NCBI RefSeq assembly: GCF_000150955.2
Contig: NC_011671.1
Coordinates: 1,116,001 to 1,180,000, forward strand
From: Phaeodactylum tricornutum CCAP 1055/1
Lineage: Eukaryota > Bacillariophyta > Bacillariophyceae > Surirellales > Neidiaceae
Reading direction: 5' to 3'
DNA length: 64,000 nucleotides
Part shown: positions 10,586 to 21,284 of the stretch, piece after piece
Numbering within the stretch: position 1 is the stretch's first letter
Layout: every line of letters starts with the position of its first letter
The notes under the pieces: generated by a model
Told to the model about the DNA's origin: nothing
The model's input: the letters and a program-made list of their open reading frames with translations, nothing else
Database searches by the model: none
Translations under genes and position numbers: made by a program

Positions 10586-11075
10586 GTTGTCGTGCTGTAC
10601 AAAAGTAGATTCCTTACAGTCAGATACAGGAGAAATGGAAGGATGGCGGTTCGGCGTCGGCTTGTGGCTCGGCCAAGGAAGTTTGGGGATTTTTATCATG
10701 AGTCCGTTGTGGCCGCAACGTCTGTACAGCATGCGTAGAATTAGCGATCTCCAAAACGATTTGACAGTTACTGTCAGTCAACTCAGCGTTTTTATATACA
10801 TCAGTTCGCCCTGTAATTGAAGATCCCTGTGAAAGAAAAGGCGAAAAGACAGTAAGTTTTCGCCCCAAACGACCTACCGATGCGCGAGTTTTGATGTTTG
10901 TGACAGCGGTGTGCTCCCTGTTTCTTTGTACTCCATTCAGCCAGTGCATGTTCGAGCATTTTAGACATCCGAGAAGCAACAGTGATAAGCGATCAACTCC
11001 AAATGTTACACATCCCAATAGCAACCTACGGAACATAGACACAAAGTTACCACCAATCGCAGCTTCAGAATAAAG
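10586..11075. promoter_or_regulatory. Divergent promoter EMC2 / SKP1
   Basis: No gene seen. The strongest feature is a near-perfect palindrome at 10761-10781, described separately, about 177 bp upstream of EMC2 and 295 bp upstream of SKP1. Confidence 0.4.
10761..10781. promoter_or_regulatory. Palindromic copy of the recurring motif
   Basis: The core tgacagttactgtca (10762-10776) has 7-bp perfect arms around one central base; the flanks ttgac/gtcaa add further symmetry. It is the most symmetric instance of the TGACWGTSA motif that recurs in this window's promoters. That it binds a dimeric factor is an inference. Confidence 0.35.
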
Positions 11076-11878
11076 ATGGGGTCGGAAACGATCACGTTTA
11101 TCAGCAACGACAAGCAAGAGTTCGATCTGCCGTTCGAAGCGGCCAAAACGGCCGGCCTAGTAGAGGACTTCTTTGAATCAAGCGACGACAATGAGGAAAA
11201 CAATGACGGGGGGAAACCCAACCGCCGGGAGATGGAGTTCCCGCGAGTAGAAGGCCGTATCCTCAGTTTGATCGTCGATTTTCTGAAACATCACAACGAA
11301 GAGCAAATGAAGGAGATTCCGGTTCCTTTGGGAGGCTCGACTTTTGATGAGGTATGAATATTGCTACATTTCGAGAGCCTTGCTCGAGAACTTTGCTATG
11401 CCTTTGGCTTGTACCTTTTCTGACCCTACGTAGGGAATTCCGATTGTTCTCACCTCATTGAAATTTCGGTCACCAGGTGATGGATCAGGAATGGTATAAA
11501 GAGTTTGCTCACGCGTTGAGCCAAAACAAGACTCTTTTCGAAGTGCTCACAGCTGCAAACTACATGAATATTAAACCACTCCTGGATTTGGCTTGTCTGG
11601 AAATTACTTTTAAGTTGACAGGCATGAGCGCGGAACAGGTGAGTGAGTGTTTTCTTGCATACCTTGAACTCGAAAGGTTCATATACGCGCTACAGGACAC
11701 CTCCTTCTTTTTTGTTTAGAATATGTTTGATATTTGTGGAAAATAGAATATCGGGGCTAACTCTACATCTGTGTTTGCACAAATGTAGGTTCGAGTATAT
11801 CTGAACCTTCCTCAACTGACCGCAGAGCAAGAAGCGGAAGCACGGGAGCGGCATCCTTGGATTTTCGAAAGCCACTGA
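11076..11878 (+). CDS. SKP1: SKP1, SCF ubiquitin ligase adaptor
   Basis: Three exons, 11076-11351, 11477-11638 and 11789-11878, give 175 residues. The introns (125 and 150 nt) have GTATGA and GTGAGT donors and sit in phase 0. The BTB/POZ-like fold starts 'ETITFISNDKQEFDLPFEAA'; the Skp1 dimerisation and F-box-binding helices follow in 'ALSQNKTLFEVLTAANYMNI' and 'PLLDLACLEITFKLTGMSAE', ending with the family's 'R-x-x-x-W-x-F-E' tail (ERHPWIFE). SKP1 bridges CUL1 to F-box proteins. It lacks any unusual insertion apart from an acidic loop (SSDDNEENNDGG) where SKP1 proteins normally vary. Confidence 0.95.
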
Positions 11879-12958
11879 CCAGGGATCAGGACGAGACGGA
11901 AAAAAGTCTCTATCTTTCGGAAACGTGTACGCACGTGCTGTCCAGGTTGAAGTAGATCTGCTGTAAAGAAAACAAAGGAGGCTATAAAGTAATTTAAATA
12001 TGTGCTTGATTGATACGTGCAAAGAAAACGGAACGTTTTCGAGGCGGAAATCAACAATCGCAAAGGAAAATGTGGTAGAACGGTGTAAAGATGAAGCTAA
12101 TTAGTGCGTTTTCTGGTGATCGCGTTTCTCATTGATGAGGACACGAGCTGGAGGGTGTTGACATGGGCGATGTTGACGATTGTATTTCGTTCGATGTTAT
12201 CATTTTTCGAAGCATGCCTGCTGTGTATTCCCGCTATATAATGTTTTCTGCGCGCTTCAATCACAGTCAAGCAACAGCCCGGGGCTCGTCGTCGTCCAAA
12301 TCAACTGACTGTGAAGTTCTATACGATGTCCTGCGAACGGTGCACGACTACCCATCTTTCTGTTCTGCATGCCTTTCCTACTCACAAGGTCGCCTCCACC
12401 GCAAAAACAAACTGACAGTGAATCGGAAGAATATAGTCCTGTGTTGCATGGGGTGAATGAAAGACGGGACCGCAGGATACCTTCCGTGTGCTCGGCTTTT
12501 GCCCCCTCCCCGAAATAAGAAAGATCCGACATTTGATATACACGAGTTCGGCTTGCTTTCTATAATACATATGATTGCGAATACCGAGCACCACTACATT
12601 TAAAAAGAAGTAGATTTCAACGGGTATTTTATCCGTAATCAGTATTCAGGCAAGATTTATCACGCCAATGATTATCGGGACGGGAGTTACAGTTAGTCGT
12701 TGAATGTGATTTCTTTTAGATTTGTTTCGAACCGATAGGAAAACGTGGGCGGGCATTATTGGCACACTGGCAAAATCTCCTGACACAGCGCATGACGAAA
12801 TCATAGTTGACTGCGAAACCGCAACGGAGTGTAACAGTTAGAACACTTTCGATCCTGGACTGATTTCGAAGGAGCTGAAAACTGCGGGGAATACTGCAGT
12901 TCCTGTTCAAGGCCCGTAATCGCGTAGACAGTTCTCGCGTTTACAGCTAGTAGTAGGG
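11879..12958. other. 1.08-kb intergenic region upstream of the PLAC8 gene
   Basis: I find no supported gene. An open frame at 12163-12453 has no recognisable content and runs through motif copies, so I do not call it. Three recurring-motif copies cluster at 12258-12422. Either a distant promoter for the PLAC8 gene or an unannotated non-coding transcript could lie here. Confidence 0.35.
12258..12422. promoter_or_regulatory. Cluster of three recurring motif copies
   Basis: Copies are caatcacagtcaag (12258-12271), actgactgtgaa (12304-12315) and actgacagtgaa (12411-12422). They lie more than 530 bp from the nearest recognised start codon (12959), farther than elsewhere in the window, which hints at a missed first exon or transcript. 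Confidence 0.3.
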
Positions 12959-13935
12959 ATGACCAGTATCGAATCACCGAGGAAAATGGTGCAAGTGGTC
13001 GCACCCTGCACGATGCAAGCTGGTACGAGCTTTATGGTACTTCCGAAAATCTCCGCTTCGGAGCCTTGTCTCATGCATTCTTTTCAACCTTAGGGTACAC
13101 ATTCATGACCCAGTACGGCGATGCTGTCATTCCGGTGACTGTGGTACGTTGGAAGATGATCATTTGCAGCTTTGTCCTGTGTTTAGACGCTGAAGTCTCA
13201 CTTTCGCGTGTCGTTCCGCATCCATGTGATGCGTAGCCGCCAGGCGGAGTACAAGAAGGACAATTATTTACGATTCCGTTCCCATCCAAAGGAGATTTGT
13301 CTTCGGAAATCACTCCATTTATTCTCAATCACAGTGTCGCCGACGAAGACAGCCAGCTCGGGAAATGGACCGACTCCTTGTTTGACTGCTTCCGATACGG
13401 TCCTTGTCACGTGCACCTTTTAAACGCCGTCTTTTGTCCCCAGTTGCTCATGGCGCAGATTTTGACAAGACTTAAGATGAACTGGCTAGGAGAACGGTCC
13501 CCGGACAATGAATGGCAACAAACGTTCCGGGTAGTTTTGCTTATGACCTTGTCTTACTGGACCGTGTATGCGCTACTTGCCCCACCGTCACCCATCTGGA
13601 TACAGGATGAGCAGGGTCGGATAGTCCGATTACCCAATCAACAACAAGTACCAGCTTTGCAAGTGATTCTTTACAATCTACTATCTTTGCTTTTTGGTTT
13701 GTATACTTTGATTGTTTTGACCAAGCTAAGACGCATAATCCGCCTTCGCTACGAGATTCCCGTCCAATTTCCTCGATTGGGTCCGTGGGAAGACTTTTGT
13801 TGCGCGTTTTGGTGCGGTTGTTGTTCGGTCGCACAAATGGCTCGGCAAACCTGTGAATACGACCAACAGTCGTCCGCCTGCTGTTCCCCGACCGGGTTCG
13901 GAACGTCTCTGCACCATCCCATCTTGGTGGTATAA
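12959..13935 (+). CDS. PLAC8-family cysteine-rich membrane protein
   Basis: I assemble three exons: 12959-13022, 13094-13143 and 13237-13935, giving 270 residues. The joins restore a smooth N-terminal module, 'VQVVAPCTMQAGYTF' then 'IPVTVPPGGVQEGQLFTIPF', of the V-x-A-P...G-Y-x-F...V-P-x-G-G-V-x-x-G-x-x-F kind. Introns are 71 and 93 nt, donors GTACGA and GTACGT. The PLAC8 domain begins 'WTDSLFDCFRYGPCHVHLLNAVFCP' (read in two parts) and ends with 'FCCAFWCGCCSVAQMARQTC' and a final CC pair. Between these lie two hydrophobic helices (around 'VVLLMTLSYWTVYALLAP' and 'VILYNLLSLLFGLYTLIVL'). PLAC8 proteins affect cell size and metal handling in other eukaryotes. The domain call is strong; the first two exons are my own reading of splice signals. 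Confidence 0.8.
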
Positions 13936-14094
13936 GGCGGCGAGGCGTGTGCCGTCGGTACCGGAAAGACTCGCGGACAGGATGAGTCGAACTTTCCTGT
14001 CCTGGCGAACCTTGCGGAATGGTTCTTGTTGCGACTGGATGTGTGTGTATATGTATAGAATTTAGAGAAACGCGAAATTTTACTACGATAGTGA

Positions 14095-15246
14095 CTACGG
14101 TCGCATTTCTTGTTGCAAGTAGCGGAGTATTAACGGATGCACAATCGCTGCCGTCGACGCCGAGTCTCGTGAAAGCTGATACCGATCAAAGTCTAGAACT
14201 GGAATGCTGAGTGCCTGTGCCAATGGCAGCAAGGGCGAGAGAAGGTCAATCATAGCGTCGTTAACGCCTTCGGCAAGAAACGAAATATGGTTGGGTGCGT
14301 CGGGACGATCGTACACCAAGGCGGCACGGCGGGGTAGGACGCCCGTTTGCCCAAGCGTCTCTTCTTCGAGCAAGACATAATCCGCGGGTACAATCTGTTT
14401 GCCGGCCGGATTGCGTGGTGACGCAAAGAGACCGTCGTTCATGGAGGCCAAAAAGAGCTGATTGCCCTGCATTGTCGACCCGTCGCGGTTCCGCGGAAAG
14501 CCGGCAATGAGGACCCGTGCCCAGGTGTCGTCACCAGTTTGTATCGCCGTCCCACAACCGAGTGAGTGACCAACGATTCCGTAACTCGAGGGCTGCATGT
14601 TCCACTCGTTGGTGAGAGATCGCAGGATTGCGTCCGTAATGACTCGACGATCCAAGCCGTCCACGCGATCGTACGATGCTGCGAGAGATTCGGGATACTC
14701 GGCGGACAAACAGGTAAAGCCTTTTTGGGCCAGTGTTTCCGCCAAGTGTGACAGATCAAAGCGACTCCCCAAATAACCGTGCGCTAAGATGACTACCGGT
14801 CCCGCAGTGGGCAGGTTCACGCTGGTTCCGTCGGCAACTTTCGTACAGGTGGGTTGGAGCGCAAAGTTACGTGCCGCAAAGTCGGGAATGAAATTCCAGC
14901 CAGCCAAAAGCTGACCAATCCTTCGAATCGAAATGCGGTGCGGGTAGGCGACTACTTGCGTTCGGGTACGCGTGGTGGGTGCCGGGGCAGCGGTCACGTC
15001 CGGATCATTGTTGACGGGGAACCAACAAGCCACGGGAACGGTCACGCCCAAGGCATCCACTGCTACCGTCAGAGGTCGGTACGCCACCGTTGCGGGGACT
15101 GCCTCTTCTCCACGGACGGTAACGGCAGACGGAGTGGCGGTGACCCGCGGCGTCGCGAACGCGTGTGCGCCCCCTGGCGAGCCGCCAGTGCCCGCGACCA
15201 ACGCGACCAAACTCGCCAGGCGGTGAGAAAATCGGCGTCGATTCAT
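14095..15246 (-). CDS. Alpha/beta hydrolase, putatively plastid-targeted
   Basis: From the ATG at 15246 the protein has 383 residues. It opens with a signal-peptide-like segment (MNRRRFSHRLASLVALVAG) ending in AHA^FATP, a good match to the diatom plastid import site. The hydrolase core shows the oxyanion region 'VILAHGYLGSRFDLSHLAET', then the nucleophile elbow GHSLG with Ser about 228, 'VLIAGFPRNRDGS', and a later 'APNHISFLAEG' that likely gives the catalytic His. The chlorophyllase/PAF-acetylhydrolase-like branch is the closest by eye; the substrate is unknown. Upstream ATGs at 15336 (adds a second hydrophobic leader) and 15618 are open in frame, so the start is uncertain. Confidence 0.78.
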   Translation of the reverse strand: MNRRRFSHRLASLVALVAGTGGSPGGAHAFATPRVTATPSAVTVRGEEAVPATVAYRPLTVAVDALGVTVPVACWFPVNNDPDVTAAPAPTTRTRTQVVAYPHRISIRRIGQLLAGWNFIPDFAARNFALQPTCTKVADGTSVNLPTAGPVVILAHGYLGSRFDLSHLAETLAQKGFTCLSAEYPESLAASYDRVDGLDRRVITDAILRSLTNEWNMQPSSYGIVGHSLGCGTAIQTGDDTWARVLIAGFPRNRDGSTMQGNQLFLASMNDGLFASPRNPAGKQIVPADYVLLEEETLGQTGVLPRRAALVYDRPDAPNHISFLAEGVNDAMIDLLSPLLPLAQALSIPVLDFDRYQLSRDSASTAAIVHPLILRYLQQEMRP

Positions 15247-15957
15247 GGTGGAACTGTTGAGGCTTGTTACTGCCGATAGAAGGAGCAAGGCAATCGACCA
15301 GAACAGCCCTCGTCGTGGGGGCCAGCCCACATGCATGGTCCTTCCCTCGGCTCCGAGACGTTCCCGTCGGCGTTGTCCCGAGATATTTCTGGTAAATTCG
15401 TTTGCGTGGGACCAGCTCGGTTGATTTTCTCCAACGATCACACGCCACGTCACGTCACGATTGGGAACGGTGCACCAGCACAAGACTGAAAGATCCCTTT
15501 CTTCTGACCATAGGGTCAGGGTTGGAGATGGTGTGACAACGAAACAGCTTCCACGTGTCAACCAATGCTTTCCGCCTTTTTTACGATTGACACCGTCAAC
15601 CGCACGATTACCGCACATCACACCTCACGCACTGGCAGTGTCAGTGTCCGATGATTTTTGTTTGCGAACACTCGCAGTTCCTGGTCCGGTTTGAGTTTTC
15701 CTTGGAATGGGCGCAAAAAATCGCCTGCCGTCATTTTCTTGGAGTCAAAATTTCTGGTACCCTGGACGTTCGCTACTAGCCCGTTCTTCACCAGCCTCAC
15801 ACCGAAAAGAGATTGTTGATCGTATACACGTATTGTGTAAGTATTCCCATACATTTGTACACATACACTATACGAACCGCACCCTTTTCGAGACTAGAGA
15901 AAAGACACAACTTGCTGTTGTCTACACCCAAAATCGTTGAACTCTCGTACGAGGACG
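15247..15957. promoter_or_regulatory. Divergent promoter, hydrolase / ClpB
   Basis: No gene supported. A variant of the recurring motif (cactggcagtgtcagtg) is at 15630-15646. The ClpB leader just before 15958 is pyrimidine/AC-rich. If the hydrolase starts at 15336 or 15618 the gap is shorter. Confidence 0.35.
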
Positions 15958-18900
15958 ATGACGACCAGCCAAACGCGGTTGGCCTTGCTGTTGGTGGTGG
16001 TGGCGGCAGCATGGATGGAAGGAACATCCGTGAACGCCTTTGCCCCCGCCGCTTACCACAACAACGTCGCACGTGCGAAAACGTCGTTTCGTCCAGCCTT
16101 TCCTGCCATTCCCGTCGGCCATGCTTCGACTCCGCATTCGTTCCTTCCCCAGTCGAGTGCACCACGAAAGGCTTGGACGTCGACCACGTCCTTGCGCATA
16201 GCGGCGGAAGACTTTTCCGAAGACAAGTACACCGAAGCGGCCTGGTCCTCCATTGCCGGCTTGACCAAAGTTTCGGACTACTACTCCGCCAGTACCTTTG
16301 AAGCGCCCTTTGTGTTGGAATTCATGCTGAATCCGAACAAACACAACGGCGGAGAAGACGCGGATGCCGCCAAGCGCGTCGTCGAGAAAATACTCAACAA
16401 AGCGGGCGTTAATCTCAACAGACTTCGTTGCGAACTCGATGAATATCTGGCCAAACAACCGCGAGTTTCCGATCCCACCAACAAAATTATGGGACGAACG
16501 CTGCAGAAGGTGCTGGAAACGGCACGGAATGGCAAACAGGCACTCGGGGTAAGCCGATTGGGTCTTCCCGGCGATGGCTTTTACAGTGTGTGTGTGGAAT
16601 TGCGGTAACTCTAACACTGGTGTTTTGTATTGTATTGTGGTGCTACAGGACTCGTACGTTTCTACGGAAGGACTGGTGTTGGCAATGGTCAAAGAGGACG
16701 ACAAGTTTACCCGCGAAGCATTGATGCGTCAAAACGTTAAATACACGGACGTGCTGGAAGTGGTCAAGGAAATGCGCAAAAAGAGCGGACCCGCCATTAG
16801 TCGGAGTGCCGAAAGCATGTACGATGCTCTCACCAAATACGGCGTAGACTTGACCGAACGCGCGGAACAGGGAAAGCTCGATCCGGTCATTGGACGGGAC
16901 GACGAAATTCGACGCGCCATCCAGATTCTGTCGCGTCGTACCAAGAACAACCCGGTTTTGATTGGAGACCCAGGGGTTGGTAAGACGGCCATTGCGGAGG
17001 GTATTGCCCAGCGTATGATTGACGGAGACGTCCCCGACAGCCTCAAGAACTGCCGCTTGATTGGTTTGGACATGGGAGCTCTAGTGGCTGGCGCCAGTAT
17101 GCGTGGACAATTTGAAGAACGACTCAAGGCTGTCGTCGAGGAAGTCACCCAGAGTGACGGCGAAATCATTCTGTTCATTGACGAAATGCATACCGTCGTC
17201 GGGGCAGGCGCGGCACAGGGGTCGATGGATGCGTCGAACTTGCTCAAGCCTGCGTTGGCCCGGGGGCAACTCCGTTGTATCGGTGCCACCACCATCAATG
17301 AATACCGCAAGTACATTGAAAAGGACAAGGCTCTCGAGCGTCGCTTTCAGCAAGTCATGATTGATCAGCCAACGCCGGAAGATACCGTCAGTATTCTCCG
17401 TGGCCTCAAGCCTCGTTACGAATTGCATCACGGTGTACGTATTCGTGACGAAGCTTTGTTGGCGGCGGCCAAGCTGAGTCATCGTTACATTCCGGATCGG
17501 TACGTGCAGTGGGAGTAGCTATCGAATGATGGTATCCCGTCCGAGCACGAACGCAAAAACTGACTCTCTTGAATTTCTTGATTTTTCAGATTTTTACCCG
17601 ACAAGGCAATTGATCTCGTTGACGAAGCCTGTGCAAAGTTGAATAACGAGATCACATCCAAGCCGACTATTCTAGACGAGATTGATCGCCGCATTATTCA
17701 ATTGGAGATGGAACGACTTTCGCTGCAATCTGACTTTGAGAAGTACGAGGAAGACGGCAACACATTCAAAGCCACGAGCGAAAATTTCCGTCTGGCAAAG
17801 ATCGATGAAGAACTTGGGTCACTGAAGTACGAACAGCAAGAGCTCAATATGAAATGGATGGCGGAAAAAGGTGCCGTTGACCGCCTGAAAGATGTGAAAG
17901 AAAAAATCGCCAAGGTCAAGCTCGATATTGAAAAATTTGAACGTGAATTTGATCTGAACAAGGCTGCCGAATTGAAATATTCAGACCTCCCTCCTCTGGA
18001 AAGAGAGCTGGAAGAGCTGGAAAACATCGGACAGTACGATCTTGGACCGGGCGAAGAACGAATGCTGCGAGACGAAGTTGTCGCTGATGATATCGCAGGC
18101 GTCGTGGCCGTCTGGACAGGAATTCCTCCTGGAAAATTGCTGGAGTCGGAGCGTGATCGCATCCTTACAATGGGAGACAAGCTGCGCGAACGCCTCATTG
18201 GGCAAGACGAAGCTATTCGTGTTGTTACAGAAGCAGTGCAGAGATCCCGCGCTGGTCTGAACGATCCTTCCAAACCCATCGCTTCTCTGATTTGTAAGTT
18301 TTAGGAATCGAAATGTGCTGAGGTGCGTCACTTGTTTGTTCCGGTCATGTTTCTCACGATTTGGTTGGTTTTGCACGAATAGTCTTGGGACCTACTGGAG
18401 TTGGAAAAACTGAGTGTGCCAAAGCACTCGCAGAGTTTATGTTTGATAGCGAGGATGCCTTGATCCGTATCGATATGTCCGAGTATATGGAAAAGCATAC
18501 CGTCTCGCGATTGCTTGGAGCACCTCCCGGTTATGTTGGTTACGATGAAGGTGGTCAGTTGACGGATGCGATTCGCCGCCGGCCGTACGCGGTCCTGTTG
18601 TTTGACGAAATGGAAAAGGCGCATCCTGACGTGTTCAACGTCATGCTGCAGCTTTTGGACGATGGTCGGCTGACCGACTCAAAAGGAAACACCGTCAACT
18701 TCCGCAACACGATCTGCATCTTTACGAGCAATGTGGGTAGTCAAGAAATTTTGGACTTGAATGGTTCCAGCGAAATTGGTGACCAAGAGATTATGAGGTC
18801 TAGGGTGACCGAGGCGATGCGCGAACGATTCCGTCCCGAGTTTTTGAATCGTATCGATGAACATGTCATCTTCAATAGTCTGAACAAAAACAACCTGCGA

Positions 18901-19230
18901 GGTATTGTTGTTTTGGAAGTGCGACGATTGGAGAAGCGCCTGGAAGAGAAGCAAATGCGTCTGGTCTTGCGAGAGGAGGCGCTCGACTTTCTGGCCGAAG
19001 TTGGTTTCGATCCCGTGTACGGCGCCCGACCGCTCAAGCGAACCATTCAGCGCGAGCTCGAAACAGTGGTCGCTCGGGGAATTCTAGGTGGAGAATTCGT
19101 GGACGGCGATACTATTCTCGTGGATGTGGTTAATGAGCGCTTGAACGTGCGTAGAGCCACCAATGCGGATTCACTTCCAGCAGTATTCAGGCGCCCAACG
19201 GAAGAAGAGGAAGTCGGAATGTTTGGCTGA
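15958..19230 (+). CDS. clpB: Plastid ClpB-type AAA+ disaggregase (HSP100)
   Basis: Four exons (15958-16548, 16649-17499, 17590-18293, 18383-19230) give 997 residues. A signal peptide ending VNA^FAP plus an Arg/Ser-rich stretch is a standard diatom plastid presequence. Next come the Clp N-domain (about residues 90-240), NBD1 with Walker A GDPGVGKT near residue 303 and Walker B 'IILFIDEMH', the long coiled-coil middle domain (about 485-615, beginning '[20 protein letters not shown]'), and NBD2 with GPTGVGKT near 718 and '[14 protein letters not shown]'. The full-length middle domain marks ClpB rather than ClpC; there is no ClpP-binding signature I can see. It pulls proteins out of aggregates with Hsp70 help. 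Introns are 100, 90 and 89 nt; one splits the Arg of 'YIPDRFLPD'. Confidence 0.95.
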
Positions 19231-19799
19231 ATAAATTAAGTGGCGAGGTGCGCAATGTTACGTAAGAGTAGATGACGAGGACGAGAAACGCAATGCCATT
19301 GCATTAGGAAAATAAAGTACCGTAGTCGAGCCGCATGGCATTGACACTATAAATACAATACGTATTTGTGATTTGTAGCTCGCTGTTGAACACCTTAATA
19401 CAGCAACCTAGAGACGATGGGAAAGAGTCATCAAACAGACGAAATTGTCATTTATAATAATAGTTTACGGTAGCATATTGTGTCGTGTAGCTATGAATAT
19501 CACGAGAGGCAACTGCGGTCTTGTATGCAAGCAGCGCGTCAAATAACTCGAGAATCCATGTGTGTGTTAGCAAAGAATGGGTGAAATAGATGTGGATGGG
19601 GTCGTGATAAGGTTTTTGTGCAAAGCGTAGAACGTTTCCTATGCTGTATGTGGATGTGGGTGTGATATGAGTATATGGGAGATGCGTAGTCGTGCGTGCA
19701 TTGCACTAGTGTCGGTCCAAAAGTGTGCCACAGTAAAGTCTTTGTACAGTTTGTGCCAACCGGCAGACACAGCGGGCCAGTGCGCGAGTAGCGTGCTTT
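19231..19799. other. Convergent 3' region
   Basis: Contains the ClpB 3' UTR and, on the other strand, either the 3' UTR of the small plastid protein gene or, under the alternative splice reading, its last 54 codons (to 19639). No other feature seen. Confidence 0.4.
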
Positions 19800-20336
19800 T
19801 CACGTGTCCAAAGACGGGCGACGTGTCAGTCGGCGCGCCCATCGCGTCCAGCGAGGGCGAACAACCTTCGTCGTCGTCACGGCTTCTGTTTTGGGGGTCG
19901 AAGTCGCGGAGGTTTCCATCATAGAGGGCCAATCCTTGCCTAGAGTCACAAACTTGTATTCAAAGGGGACGCTATAAGGAGAAGGCAACCAAACGTGGAA
20001 TGTGAGACATGCTTGTTCTGACACGGGATAACAATCTCGTTCCTTGTGTTGACACCGTCGTTCAAATACCGCACACTGGCAGTCAGTCACGACTTACTCA
20101 TCGTATACGGTCCGCCGTGCGGTGGGGTTGTATTCGTTGTACCAAGTACTGGGAATGGAAGTCGGTATCGGCAAGGACCAGGCATTCAATTGCGTAGACT
20201 TCGGCTGCCGATGTAATCCCGAAAAACCCGCTTCAAACGCGTTGGCACTTTCTGCCCATAGCGACAGAAAGAACATTCCAATCACCGCGCGAATAACGGC
20301 AATCCGTAAAGAATCCGTGCGACCATTGGGAATCAT
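19800..20336 (-). CDS. Small putative plastid-targeted protein, unknown function
   Basis: Exon 1 (20336-20098) starts MIPNGRTD and carries a signal peptide ending SANA^FEAG, a plastid import mark, followed by 'AWSLPIPTSIPSTWYNEYNP'. Its donor is GTAAGT. Exon 2 has two possible acceptors. The one after a strong pyrimidine tract (ttctccttatag, exon from 19971) continues 'VYDDVPFEYKFVTLGKDWPS' and stops at 19800, giving 136 residues. A weaker acceptor (exon from 19939) gives 'VYDEQGLALYDGNLRDFDPQ' and runs to 19639, 179 residues. Both frames look protein-like. I prefer the first on splice signal grounds. An upstream in-frame ATG at 20432 would hide the signal peptide. I recognise no domain. Confidence 0.6.
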
Positions 20337-21284
20337 GGTGTTGGCGCAAAACGAGTGCGAAATATGGTTGTATGCGTTGGTGTGCGTGTCTCCAAAAAAT
20401 GTCGAAGCAGAATTGTAAGCCAGTGATGGCAACCTTGTTATTTTCCAAATTCGCTGTGGCGGGACGAAAGTGCGATTGCTCGTTCGTGGATGGAAGTCGA
20501 GTTCGTACTTGATGGCCGTCTCTATATGCCTGTGTCGTTGGAACGGCTAAATTTCCCCGCCAAAGCTAACGTGGTCGTAGTGAGACGGATGTCAGGAGGG
20601 AGAGGTGTCAACCGAGCGGGGACCAAGCCTACATAATAGACAAAATAACGGAAAAAAGTGTCAAGGTGCCGATGGCGAAAAAGTGATCGGTTGGTGTCAT
20701 CGATCCTAATCCCCGGCGTCCCAATCCAGACGTACTATTGTATGCCACCTAACGTCATCGAAGTCGAATCCCAGTGATTCCACGAACCTCTACCTATGAT
20801 TAAATAAACGTCAGACACGTCATTGATCACATAGGAGCGTGACCCATTCTCGGCTTGTCTCAAAAAGTCTCTCGAGCGTTTAAACATTGAGACGTTTGGC
20901 TTCCGAACGTACCCGGATGTAACTGTCCGAATCTCCAGATACGGTTAGGGATTTTATCTGTGAATGGGCAACGGGACCGATCGTACCGCAGCACAATGCG
21001 GTGTTTGATGTGCTTGGAACGGTAGAAGAAAGCAGCCAAGTAGATGTGGAAGTCGAGGTTGGGTCGAGTTTGCATAGATTCGTGCCTTCCACACCCGTTG
21101 GCGACTTTTACGTATTCATGCGCAAACGAAAACGAATCAGTAGACACCGCTCAATCCGACATCCACATCTACGACCCCGATAGCTTTGGCTAACGAGTCC
21201 ATTCGGTCTAACGAGTTCCTCTTTATTCACATTATACGGCTGTGTATAGATTGGGTGGACAGGCATTGCGAGACACCACCGTAT
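20337..21284. other. 0.95-kb intergenic region with possible small coding sequence
   Basis: Between the start of the small plastid gene and the bL21m stop. Most of it shows nothing. The part at about 20860-21150 has coding-like composition and is listed separately. A 48-codon plus-strand frame from the ATG at 20490 to the stop at 20636 (starts MEVEFVLDGRLYMPVSLERL) is also protein-like but too short to claim. Confidence 0.35.
20860..21075 (-). CDS. Possible small gene or last exon, unassigned
   Basis: The minus frame from the ATG at 21075 gives 71 residues (MQTRPNLDFHIYLAAFFYRS...), and the open frame extends to about 21150. Codons are strongly NNC-rich (AAC CTC GAC TTC CAC ATC TAC), as in the well-expressed genes of this window. 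However, the other two long frames over the same bases, one on each strand, also read like protein, so the strand is not settled. No family recognised. It may be the end of a spliced gene whose first exon I cannot find. Confidence 0.25.
   Translation of the reverse strand: MQTRPNLDFHIYLAAFFYRSKHIKHRIVLRYDRSRCPFTDKIPNRIWRFGQLHPGTFGSQTSQCLNARETF

Noticed and set aside
12163-12456. 97-residue plus-strand open frame
   Set aside because: No recognisable content, runs through intergenic motif copies, and codon use is unlike neighbouring genes.
15618-15854. 78-residue minus-strand open frame before ClpB
   Set aside because: Lies in the divergent promoter, no family resemblance and no support for transcription.
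20490-20636. 48-codon plus-strand frame with protein-like composition
   Set aside because: Too short, no neighbouring exon found, and it lies in the likely promoter of the minus-strand gene.
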